Part shown: positions 22,656-32,732 of the stretch, piece after piece
How positions within the stretch are numbered: the first letter of the stretch is position 1
Layout: every line of letters starts with the position of its first letter
Assembly (NCBI GenBank): GCA_014925825.1
Contig: JACGCK010000044.1
Coordinates: forward strand, 1-64,000
From: Pholiota molesta
Taxonomy: Eukaryota > Basidiomycota > Agaricomycetes > Agaricales > Strophariaceae
Direction of reading: 5' to 3'
Length of the DNA: 64,000 nucleotides
Position numbers and translations under genes: made by a program
The notes under the pieces: generated by a model
Seen by the model: only the letters and a program-made list of their open reading frames with translations
Databases searched by the model: none
Told to the model about the DNA's origin: nothing

Positions 22656-22709
22656 ATAATTGATATTGAATCGGGCAAGAAAAAGTTCCTTCAGAATTTT
22701 TTAGCCGGA

Positions 22710-23396
22710 TTATTCGTTGAATCTTGAAGGACGCAACTTCCACGGATTGTCCTTGTAGATATTCAAATGCGTATACGCGTCCGGCTTGAACCCGATCTTC
22801 CACTTCACCCCCACCTTCCTTAGCGCCTTCCTTAGCGCGCCCACCTCCTCCGCATCCGTATAGTCATCCACATACACACAGATAACGTGCTTCTCGCCCT
22901 CCTTCCACGTCGACACCTTCGCGAGCCCCTTCTGCCGCTCCGTGCAGACGTGGTACAGCACCTTGCCCCATAGCACGTCGATCTTCCCGGACTCCTGGAA
23001 CACCATCCACTTCCCCGCGAGGACGTTGTGCGCCTTGGCGATCTCGTCTACTGTCTCGACGGAGACCGTGTCCGCGGCGACGAGCGCCTGGAAGGCCGCT
23101 TGGAGCCCCGCGATGTCCGGCGGGGCGCTCGCACGCTGCCCGCCGCGGTCCCCGACGATCCAGGGCCCGTACTCGAAGGATGTGCGGCTCGGCGGCCAGC
23201 GCGCGAGGAACTTGATAATGTGCGGCTGGGTGGCGGTTTCGGCGGTCCAGGTGGAGTGGAGGTCGGCGGGGGAGGACGGGGGCGCGACGAAGGTGGGCTT
23301 GAGGGGCGCGAAGAGCTGGAATTTGGGGACAGCGGCGATGGAGGGCGGCGCGTCGTCGACGTCCATCATCACGACGTCTTGGGGTCCGGAATCCAT
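22710..23396 (-). CDS. BLES03/DUF1917 protein, eIF4E-like fold
   Basis: 228-residue intronless frame. The start at 23396 (MDSGPQDVVMMDVDDAP) is preferred; an upstream in-frame ATG at 23483 would add 29 residues of promoter-like sequence. The C-terminal two thirds match the BLES03 family (human C11orf68): KWMVFQESGKIDVLWGKV, LAKVSTWKEGEKHVICVYVD, VGVKWKIGFKPDAYTHLNIY and the terminal WKLRPSRF. Family members have an eIF4E-like fold but no proven cap binding; database entries often call them translation initiation factor eIF4e-like. Biochemical role unknown. It borders NAT9. Confidence 0.85.
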   Translation of the reverse strand: MDSGPQDVVMMDVDDAPPSIAAVPKFQLFAPLKPTFVAPPSSPADLHSTWTAETATQPHIIKFLARWPPSRTSFEYGPWIVGDRGGQRASAPPDIAGLQAAFQALVAADTVSVETVDEIAKAHNVLAGKWMVFQESGKIDVLWGKVLYHVCTERQKGLAKVSTWKEGEKHVICVYVDDYTDAEEVGALRKALRKVGVKWKIGFKPDAYTHLNIYKDNPWKLRPSRFNE

Positions 23397-23696
23397 TTTA
23401 AACCGGATTGGGGTGCAGAAAGGTGCAGAATAGGCCTGGATGCGAAGGGTGAATGTGTTATTTGGAAGAGAGCGCAATCTCATCTATGGATAGTGATAGT
23501 GATATGGGATCAGTAAATCACCCGCTTCCGAGAATAGAAAACAAGAAGTCTATTGTAAACGGCCCGTCGGAACTCCGATTTAAATTTATATCTTACCGTC
23601 TACTTAGTTGTATCGGTAAGTACTGAGAGTACATATCGCTCAGCACACGAAAAAAATGACTACGGAATCGGGCGCAATTGAGGTGAAAAAGCATAT

Positions 23697-24607
23697 CTAC
23701 GAGATAGACCTTCGATACCTCATCTCGACCTCCTGGAACACTTCTACACGTTTCGTAACCTCAAACCCCAGTTTCTCAAACAGCTGAATACTAGGAGTAT
23801 TAGTATCCGAAATCTTCGTCACTAATGATGTTGGTGGTATCTGCAAAGGAGAGTCTGCAAAAGAATGTGCGTGGGGTAATGGTAGGTCGCCGACGCGGAA
23901 GGCCTGGGGCTGGCCTGTAGCGTATCCGAGCATGAGCTGAAGCGCCTCAAGTGCTAGACCTTTTCTCCGGAACGAAGGCTCTGTGTTTTATTGTTAGCTA
24001 AGTAGCGATCCAACGTGTGCATTCACGACGAACCTGCGATCATAATCTCAACCTCGGCATGAAAATCATCTTCGTCGTCTTTTGACGTTGTCGTACTGGG
24101 AGATACAGACCGAAGATGAGGTGGTACTCCGTACAGAAAGATGTTGACGTCGCCAACCATTGGCAGGTGCGCAAGGCGCTCATCCGTGGGCGCAAGTTTT
24201 GCAAAGTCCTCTGGCAGTTCAAGCGGAGAGTCCACACCGATAGGATAGCGCGACAGGATTATAAACGTTAGCTTGTCTTCGTCTTCTTGCCATTTCCCTA
24301 GTTCTTCATCAGCTATGAGGTAACCGAGAACGACAAATACACTAACCTTGCATTTCGTATTCCTCTTCCAGGCTAAGTGGCTCGCTGGCCGTGAGCGTGC
24401 GCAGTTCCTCACTAAGCATCCACTCGTGGTATTTCTGGGACAGATACAGACCAGGGCATGTCGTTCCAGATGGATAAGATAGGCAGATTTTCAGCATTTC
24501 AGCATGCCAAACTGCAGCGGTAGCGCACGCACAGGGACATGCTCCGCTCGATATGGGACGAGGACGATTCTGGAGCCAACAATCACGGTGGAGATGTTGA
24601 CTTTCAT
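23697..24607 (-). CDS. NAT9: N-acetyltransferase 9-like (GNAT)
   Basis: Start at 24607. The first exon encodes MKVNISTVIVGSRIVLVPYR and then the family signature YHEWMLSEELRTLTASEPLS. Further exons give DKLTFIILSRYPIG, MVGDVNIFLYGVPPHL and AEVEIMIA. The acetyl-CoA binding loop is FRRKGLALEALQLMLGYA (RxxGxA), followed by TKISDTNTPSIQLFEKLGFE and VFQEVEMRY. This order is characteristic of NAT9/Ard-related acetyltransferases. The metazoan protein is linked to microtubule stability; the fungal substrate is not established. Four to five exons. Divergent from UTP7, whose start is about 180 bp away, so the two probably share a promoter. Confidence 0.88.
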
Positions 24608-24789
24608 TACAGGTAGAAAACAAGGCCGTAGAATTCGATGGAAGAGATGGCGGGGCAATACAAGTTGAATACAATGATTACAAGCCTCGACGTGCAAAGA
24701 TCCCGGGCCGGCCCTCAAAATTCCCACCCTCTGTGAATGTCGAAATTTGCCGTTCTTAGCGCTTGCTGCTAGACGACATCGGCGACGAG

Positions 24790-26964
24790 ATGGACGCTCT
24801 AATCGCAAAAGCAGACTCCATACAACCCCTCAACAAGAAGCGAAAAGCGTTCTTCAAATCAGCAGCCGCCAGCGGCTCGTCAAAACCCTCAAAACCCACC
24901 CCGTCTGACCACACCCTCACCTCTGTCGCGAAACACACTTCTCTCCCCAAATCCCTCCAGGACAAACACACATTGCCAGACGATGTCCCGAACTACAAGC
25001 ACATCGCGAACAAGAAGCTGCGGACGCACCTGCACCGGCAGTCTGCGCAGAGCGCGCGGGCGCAGACGCTGCTGGAGGACGCGGAGATGCTGTTGATGGA
25101 CAATGCGGGAGGCATGGAGGTGGAGGGGGAGATGGACCGGACGTGGAGGGTGGGCCAGAGCGATATCGTGCAGTCTAGCGGGCAGGAAGCTGCGAAAGGA
25201 CGGAAGGAATATAAACTGGATGGGGGTCCGTATCGGTCGAGATACACAAGAAACGGACGGCGAGTGCCATATTGTTAAATCTTAACACTTTGGCTGAACC
25301 GTGATGGCAACAGGCATCTTGCAATAGCTGGGAGGACCGGCCATGTTGCAACGTTCGATTGGCAAACGGGTACGATGCACGCTGAACTACAACTACAAGA
25401 AACATGTCGAGACATCACGTACACGTTTTTCAAACTCGAATGTCGCCTTTCGTACTTATAAATCATCAGGTTCCTACAAGACCATTCTTTCTTTGCTGTT
25501 GCACAAAAGAAATATGCTTTCATCTACGATCGAGACGGTGTCGAGTTACATTGTCTAAAAGGCCACATCGAGCCCACACGGCTGGAATTCCTGCCATACC
25601 ACTGGCTACTAGCAAGTGTGGTACGCAGCATCCTATCTCATTCCATTTCTCGTCTCATGGTCCTTTTTTATTTTATCAGGGAAACCCAGGCTATCTAAAA
25701 TACCAAGACACATCCACCGGCCAGCTCCTCGTCGAACACCGCACGAAACTCGGCGCCTGCACCACCATGGCGCAGAACCTGCACAACGCCGTCATCCACC
25801 TCGGGCACCAGAACGGATGCGTCACGCTCTGGACGCCGAACCTCCCGCACCCCGCCGTGCAGCTCCTCGCGCACATGGGGCCCGTGGTCAGCGTCGCGGT
25901 GGACCCGAGCGAGGGCGGGCGGTATATGGCGAGTGCGGGGCGGGACGGAACGGTGAAGGTGTGGGACTGCCGGAATTGGAAGGGCGCGGTCAGGGAGTGG
26001 GCGGTGCGGGGTGGGGGCGACCCGGAGCTGGAGTGGAGTGCGAGGGGGTATCTCGCGGTGGCGAGCGGTGGGACGGTCAATGTTTGTGTTCTCTTGTTTT
26101 TCGTTCAAATCGATCCTCATCGTTGATTTTTCTCGTTAGGTGTACAACCCACCCTCGATACACACGCCGTTCAACGCGCGGACGGCGCCGCCGCTGTATG
26201 TGACGCATCCCATCCCGCACCGGCCCCTCGCCTCCGTCCGCTTCGCCCCGTTCCAAGATATCCTCACCATCGGGCACGCCGCCGGCCTCTCGAGCATCCT
26301 CGTGCCGGGCAGCGGCGAGCCCAACTTCGACAGCCGCGAGGCGGACCCCTTCGAGAACAAGAAGGCGCGCAGCGAGCGCGAGGTCAAGGGCCTCCTGGAC
26401 AAGGTCTGCCCTTTTTCCTTGGGTTTGATCGCCTGGATACTGACGATGCGCGCAGATCCAACCGGACTTGATCACCCTCGACCCCGAGTTCGTCGGCAAC
26501 CTCGCGCCGCCGTCGAAGATGACGACGACGACGTTCGACGGGAAGCCCGAGGTGGCGGTCCCGTACGCGCGGCTCTCCCGCCTCGAGCGCCTGCGGGTGT
26601 CCGGCAAGATCGACGAGACGGAGGAGCACAGCGGGGACGATGGAGACGAAGCGGAAGGCGACGCGAAGAAGGCGACGAAGGAGGAGCGGGAGAAGCGGAA
26701 GATGCGCGGGAAGGGGAAGAGCCTGAAGCGCTACCTGCGGAAGCAGCGGAAGAATGTGATCGATCCTGCTGCGGTGGGTTGTTGTTTGTTTTGAGTTATG
26801 GGTTTTTTGGGGCTTATCTGTTTTGTGGATTTTAGATTGCTATTCGGACGAAGCTGGAGAAGCAGAAGGAGGAGAAGAAAAGGGCGGCTGCTGCGGCTGC
26901 TGCGTCGAAAACGGGCGAACAGCAAAAACCTTCGGCGTTGGATCGGTTCAAGCGTTCGAAGTAG
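24790..26964 (+). CDS. UTP7: U3 snoRNP component UTP7 / WDR46 (BING4)
   Basis: WD40 protein of the small-subunit processome, needed for 18S pre-rRNA processing in the nucleolus. Start at 24790 (MDALIAKADSIQPLNKKRKA). Exon 1 ends GPYRSRYTRNG; exon 2 begins HLAIAGRTGHVATFDW after a GC-AG intron (donor GCGAGT near 25255). Later exons give FFAVAQKKYAFIYDRDGVEL, EFLPYHWLLASV, GNPGYLKYQDTSTGQLL, SAGRDGTVKVWDCRNWKGAV and HRPLASVRFAPFQDILTIGH. The BING4 C-terminal domain follows (GSGEPNFDSREADPFENKK, LDPEFVGNL). The tail is acidic and then lysine-rich (MRGKGKSLKRYLRKQRKNV). Six or seven introns. No lesion. Confidence 0.93.
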
Positions 26965-27394
26965 ATTGGTTTTTTTTTTGTTGCAATGCTTACGATATCG
27001 ACTTGGCATACTCTTACGGTGGTGATTTCAACATGAGCTCACGCGAACTTGCAGCCAATGTGTAATGATGAGCCCTTTCGTTTTGAATGCGTAAGAATCA
27101 GACGCGCGGTAAGTAGCAAAGAGTCCAAAAAGAGTCCTTTACATACTTGTTGCATTGAATGCATTTTGTTCTCCAAGACGTACCTGGGCTTGAAGTTCTT
27201 CAAGAAGCTTCACGAATTACTTTGACAAAAAAAGCGGCCTCTACACTGGGTATGGGAATCCTATAAGTTCTGCTAAGACCCCATAAACTGGCCGCAAACG
27301 TACTGTAATACAGACTTTATCACAATGTCAGAAATCACCATAGAATGCTCGGAACACTTTCGACGTTTGCAAGGCAGTTCTATAATAGGAGTTT
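26965..27394. other. Intergenic, nothing recognised
   Basis: UTP7 3' side. No frame, RNA or repeat stands out before the F-box flank fragment begins near 27,395. Confidence 0.35.
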
Positions 27395-27543
27395 GTAAAT
27401 CTTCTGTAGGACTTGCTACATCCGTCCACTTTCTAAGATGCTGTTGTTTGTATTCAGTAAATTGAAACTAGTCGTACACTCCCTATCTGAAGTAATATAC
27501 AGGCCCAGTTACGCCCTTATGGCACTCTCGCCAACTTCTAAGC
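27395..27543 (+). repeat. Detached left half of the F-box copy B 5' flank
   Basis: Contains TCTGTAGGACTTGCTACATC, GTTACGCCCTTATGGCACTC and CTCTCGCCAACTTCTAAGC, the same words and order as upstream of F-box copies A and C. No F-box gene follows here. The continuation (CGCCCGTG, then AACGATCAATCG) resumes at 37,135, after 9.6 kb of inserted DNA. Confidence 0.85.
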
Positions 27544-28206
27544 TAGACCGGTAGCCGGCCTCTCTATGAACAAAGCTCGATAGAGAGACCGGACTTTCTG
27601 AGTTTAAATCCCTATGCCGCGCATTTCCCACGAGTAACGTCCAAAGGTGGACGTTTACGCGGACTTTGACCTCCCCTAATTAACCACGTGGTCTATGTCA
27701 CAGATGTGACCCCGCAAGTAGGTACGATTCTGCGGCAAGTGCTGTGATAAATGTCTCTCATAAATCAGATTTCATAGACTTAAATAGTGATACTACTCAT
27801 ATGTAGAGCATCAGAGCCCAGAAGTTAGTATTTGAAAGTAAATCTGCATTGTAAAGTACCATTCTGGCTTAGAGCCCGCTTTTGCTAATATTTTCCTCTG
27901 ATTTCTGAGATATTGAATGTTTCTGGTCCATCAGCGCATATAACAACTATTTGGGATGCATTGTCTCCACCAAAGCTTTTGTCAGAGAGTTGAAGGGAAG
28001 TGGCGAACCCAAGGCGAACCCGGCTTTTCGACACTGCCTGATACAGAGCGCGTCACTCCATTAGGGGCGGTCAGAATCAACGTAGCCGGATTTGGCCTTC
28101 CCTGCCAAATTCCCGTGGGAAATGCGCGCTACAGGGATTCAAACTCAGAAATACCGGCCTGTCTATCGACAGATTTATCTTCATAGGCAGGTCGGACATC
28201 GGCCTA
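27544..28206. mobile_element. 663-bp MITE with 9-bp target duplication
   Basis: Flanked on both sides by CTTCTAAGC (27535-27543 and 28207-28215). Inner ends are TAGACCGG on the left and the reverse complement of TAGGCCGA on the right. Inverted similarity extends roughly 100 bp, through a small hairpin (CTCGATAGAGAG on the left, GTCGATAGACAG on the right), CTGAGTTTAAATCCCT and GCGCGCATTTCCCACG. No coding capacity. A 9-bp duplication with long terminal repeats fits a Mutator-like MITE best, but no related transposase is in the window. Confidence 0.85.
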
Positions 28207-28222
28207 CTTCTAAGCGCCCGTG

Positions 28223-28685
28223 GGCAACTTCGCCATACCCAGGGATTTCTAAATTTACCCACGCGACCGAACGCGACCGAAGGGACCAAATGAAGACCGA
28301 TTTACACCGAATAAAAGCACGTGCAGTCACATGGGATGACGCAATCTCTGCTAGCGCGGCGCACCGAGCTTGCAGTGCAAAAGACTAAGTGCGTCATCTC
28401 AACCTGGTGGTGGCCCGATGTGCCGCGCAATCTTCACTGCCCATTGCACTCTTGCAATCTCACTCTACTCTCACTCTCAAGCCGAACCATGCACCCCGCT
28501 ATGTCCTATCGCGCGTACCCACAGTTTCCGGTTCAAATGTTCAAATCCAACCTCCCGCCGATCAAGTCTTGTGTGACTCAGAAACGACTCGTCGCGGCTC
28601 ATCAAGCGCCCGAACTAAGCAGTTTTCAAGCCATTCAAACCCACGAAACTTCAGCGGCTGCTCTTCGCCATTCAAGCTGAACATT
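28223..28685. other. Left subterminal region of the transposon
   Basis: Non-coding interval between the left terminus and the XPG-like start. It contains GCGACCGAA in two adjacent copies near 28,265, a plausible transposase-binding repeat, and should include the promoter of the nuclease gene. Frames here lack coding signature. Confidence 0.4.
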
Positions 28686-30513
28686 ATGGGCGTACACTCA
28701 TTGTGGAAAGTAAGCTATTTCTAGCTATTGAGTCTGAATACTCTGACATAAATGACCAGATCCTCGAGCCATATAAGAGCACTAGATCACTTCTTTTGCT
28801 CGCTGAAGAGCACCGAACGCGTGCGCAATCTGCAGGGATAGTAGGACGTAATGCTACATTGACTATTGGGGTAGACTTGGGGTGAGTTTTCGCTCACTAT
28901 TTCAAGAATAATATCGTTCAATTTGACTTCAAATTCTTCCTACAGGACTTTGATGGCTGAATGCAATGCAGGAGCCAAAGCTGCTGGAGTAAACAATCAG
29001 CGAGCTGGTGCTGGTCTGTACCTCTTCTACAAGAGGCTCACAGAGTTTATCAAGGCACCGGTCGCTCTTGTTTTCGTGCTCGATGGCCCAGCGCGACCGA
29101 ATTACAAACGCGGCCACCAAGTTCGACAGCAGTCCATCTGGTGGACTGATCTTGCTGTCGAGCTAATTGAACACTTTGGCTATTGGGTTCATCTCGTAAG
29201 TTAAGCTACATCAATTAATATACAAGTCTCAACGTCTTTCCAGGCACCCGGGGAAGCGGAAGCGGAACTCGCAAAACTCAACTCTGAGGGATTTATCCAT
29301 GCCGTCATTACAAGCGACAGCGACGCCTATCTGTTTGGAACAACTATGCTCCTTCGAAGGTAAGTAGTTTACTTCGATCTACAATCCATCCCTTATAAAA
29401 TAATAACCTTTATAGTATTTTGAGAAAAGACCGAGCAAAAGATCGGAAGGACTTGGACGAGTACCACATCTATAAACCCGGCATGGGAGGACTTCCATTA
29501 AATCAAGAAGGCATTATCCTCTTTGCTCTCCTCAGCGGTGGAGATTATGGACCTGGAATTACGGGATGCGGGCCAGCGACTGCAGTGGCTTTAGCCAAAT
29601 GCGGCTTTGGAGACCAGCTCCTTGCCGCTCACCGTCAACTCAGCGACACCGAATACGAAGGATTCCTTATTCAATGGCGCTGCGCTATCCGGAGCGAGTT
29701 ACATACGAACTCTCAGGGCTTTCTTCCTCGCCGCCAGCCAAACGTTGCTACGGCAATTTCAGATGCCTTCCCCGATCGTCGCATTCTCCGTCTTTATGCC
29801 AGCCCGGTTACATCGTGGTCTTCAGGACGGACGCCGCCTGATGCGAGCCAATGGTGTGTCAGACAGCCAGTAATATCTGCAATCACTGATTTTTGCCGCC
29901 GTCATTTTCGCTGTACAACTGCGCAAAAGCTGAAGGAGAAATTCGAGCACAACCTTTGGGAGGGCATTTTTTTGCAGATGCTCTATTCCGTGAGTTTTAT
30001 TCCTTTTTCTTTCTAGTACGAAGGCTTATTTCATTACTAGAATTCAGCCGTATATATTCCTCAGGAGCATCGGCTTGAGCTGCCGGATTCAAGATGTGCT
30101 ACTGTAATAGATATATCGTGGCAGAAACGTCGCGGCCAATTTACGCATATATTCGGGACTGAGATACAGCCGAAGCTAGTGGTATCCACTGCGGATTTCA
30201 TCAAGTTAATGGGGCCTAATTTCATGGGAAGCAGAGAGGATCGGATTACCGTTTGGCCTCTCGCATCTCTCCTTCCGCCACTATTGTACCAACAGGTTTA
30301 TGAAAAGGTATGTTCTCACATGTTCTCTCTCAATGCGCTAAGGAATAATACTAATTGCTAACGCAGAAACCAATTAAGAAAAATGCAGCAACCCTGCAAA
30401 CGCCACTTTTCCATGCCCCTGACACGTCCACAGGTATCAATGGTCATGAGGGTGAATGGGTTCAGGTCGGACTTAACCATTGGTACATAGACCTTAGTAC
30501 ATTGGATGACTGA
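28686..30513 (+). CDS. XPG/FEN1-like structure-specific nuclease (PIN-like fold)
   Basis: Start at 28686: MGVHSLWK, splice, then ILEPYKSTRSLLLLAEEH, the N-terminal XPG motif of Rad2-family nucleases (usually MGIxGLW). TIGVDLG carries an expected metal-binding Asp. Then APVALVFVLDGPARPNYKRG gives a second, the XPG-I block PGEAEAELAKLNSEGFIHAV the acidic pair, and TSDSDAYLFG further acidic residues. SGGDYGPGITGCGPATAVAL is the helix-two-turn-helix DNA-binding motif. A divergent C-terminal region ends HWYIDLSTLDD. About seven exons, all joined by GT-AG introns in frame with no internal stop. Such genes are abundant near mobile elements in mushrooms; here it lies inside the transposon boundaries. 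It may process insertion intermediates, which is inference. Confidence 0.85.
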
Positions 30514-30596
30514 GGCGGGCAATATCTAGGAATGCAAGTAGGATGTTTATATCTTTTTAACTTGATGTACCAGAAAAAAAAGGCTTGCAAATATAA

Positions 30597-32689
30597 CTAC
30601 AGAAATGTGGCAACAGTTCGACGTATCTTGTTTTCTAAGTCCTGCATTGTTGATAACAGGCCTAATGACATCTTCCACCTATTCTCTTTCAATGCCTGAG
30701 TCTCCTCATACCGTGGCCTATCTTCGTCTCGTAAAGCTTTGTCAGTTCTGAATCCATTATCAACGTAACGAAAGATGCTACCGGCGCAATACTGCGTAAT
30801 GGAGACTCTAATGTCGCCATCAGCAACGGGGATATTGGAATGAGTAATGGTGGCAGATGGAATCAGCAGGGTATAGCCGTGAGGGAACTCGATAATGAGC
30901 TTTAACTCCCAAAGGATGAGGTGCCCGCCTTTTGTATGGTCAAAATTCCCAAGTGCCGTGATTGCGCACCAGCCAAAAGGACAATTTTGCGTATCACGAT
31001 GCTGATAACAGCATACATTTCTAAAGTTGCATGCAGTAGTCGGAAAGATCGTCTTAGGAGATGTGCGCTGGAGGCTGGTGTCGTGAGCAAGAAGCTGCTC
31101 GATTCGAGACTTCTGATAATCGTAGACCCCCGGATTCCAGAATGCAAATGCGGCTAGATAAATCTATACGTAAACAAAATGTGCACCATGTCAAAGTTCC
31201 TTGCAGACGTACCATTTTGAAACGCTGAAATTCTTTTGAATCCAAGGCAGCTAGAAATTCGCTTAATCTTCTGTTCATGATAATGCATATCAAGGTTGAT
31301 CGGGTGCTTGAAACCATTGGGAAGAGTGAACCCAAAGTTCACAGCAGGAAATTCACCACGCTTATGATTCAATTCGGCCTTCTTGAATGTATCTGAGGAT
31401 GATTCCTCGATAATTACGTTGAATAATTTCATACAGTCCTCATCATAGCTTGTATCTGGAGGCGATCCGGCAATATGAGCCACGATTAGCCCGTTGCAAT
31501 CAACGATAGGCTGAGGAGACCTAGATGGAATTCTATATAGCTCGTTAAAAATATAGAGGACATGGCAGATAATGGAAACTCACCCATTTTCACCACAAGA
31601 AACGTATATAAATCCATCCGCAATCAATTCTTCAATTTCAGACACTTTGCTAGGGTTTGGAGGAACGGGCCTATTCAGGGCTGTGTGAGCTCCAGTTGAA
31701 ACCGGAAGCGTGGATGCGTTGAGTGCCGTATTTATGATCTGAGCACTTTTCAGATGCTTCTTCGCAGACCTGATTTTCGGGCGATAACCAAGGCTTTGAA
31801 TTTTAGCATTACGGGTACGGCATCTTTTCTTGTGTTGGCGGGATTGGGTTTGTCCTACTATAGCTGGAGAATGTTGTTGCATCTCTGGTCCAAATGGAAT
31901 AGCACCTAAAAATTACTGTGAGCACATAGACTTGAAGATCTATAGCTAATACCAGACTTACCGGGAAGTGTTTCAGTGCATTCATCTTCTAGATCAATTG
32001 CGACGCGAAGCAGGGCGAGAAAATCGGCATTTGCGAGAATAGGCGAAGGAAGATTCTGGGGCATTTGCAAGCCCGAAGTACGTATGGCTAGAGCGTATAT
32101 GATATTCGTTAGCCACTGTGTCAACTGTGCATAGACGGATTGAGAGCCCGGGCGCGAGCTCAATCAATCCGTTAGAAATTAACTTACTTGGTAGAGTATA
32201 GAGCCGAAGAGAGTTGAAAGATTCAAGGAAGTACGGCGATACGATTCATGCTGATTGTAGTTGGCATTCCGCTGGCATCCAAATACCATTCAACACGATT
32301 TGGCTTACACGCGCAATAGCCGCGGCTTTCACCTCAACCTCAGTTTGCTTATTTTGCTATTCTGAACTCTGCCTATCCTGCACTGGCTTTGATATGAACA
32401 AATTCGTCCATTGGACCTGCACTTGACATCATAGATCTCGGTCCTCGGATGATATAACCTCGGCTAATATGTCGCGGAATCCCTGTATGTGCTGTTCCTG
32501 AGCGCTTATTTGAATTGCATGCGCCTTGACTTACATCATTGCATAGATCTCACATCTCTTATCCTGATGCTCAACAAGTACTCGACGCTCAGGGTGGTAG
32601 TCGATCGCTCTTGCCAAGTCAGGACACGGAGGCAAAATGGTTCGAGCTCATTAGCCCGGTATAGTAATTACCCGAAGATTTAACCACAT
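30597..32689 (-). CDS. TET/JBP-family 2-oxoglutarate/Fe(II) dioxygenase, N-terminal half interrupted
   Basis: The 3' exon (about 31160-30597) encodes a complete double-stranded beta-helix. YQHRDTQN supplies the HxD iron ligands, then FGWCAITALGNFDHTKGGHL, LLIPSATITHSN the distal His, and DIRVSITQYCAG the Arg for 2-oxoglutarate. This is the signature of fungal TET/JBP proteins, which oxidise 5-methylcytosine or a related base. Upstream exons (SCGENG/SPQPIVDCNGLIVAH, FQN/AAFAFWNPGVYDYQ) join in frame. The N-terminal region (DYHPERRVLVEHQDKRC, FLESFNSLRLYTLP) lies in one frame broken by four stops: TAA 32531-32533, TGA 32429-32431, TAG 32357-32359, TGA 32246-32248. No frameshift is needed. Start near 32689 is a guess. 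Probably a young pseudogene, or a truncated transcript still encodes the catalytic domain. Confidence 0.8.
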
Positions 32690-32732
32690 CGCTCAACCTC
32701 AATTTCTACGTTTGCCCTACAGAACTTCCCCA

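Noticed and set aside
28223..28250. Alternative element boundary at CAGGGATTTC / GAAATCCCTGG (about 28,240 and 37,045)
   Set aside because: Flanks of that pair do not give a clean target duplication, whereas CGCCCGTG at 28215 and 37135 is exact and matches the uninterrupted flanks.
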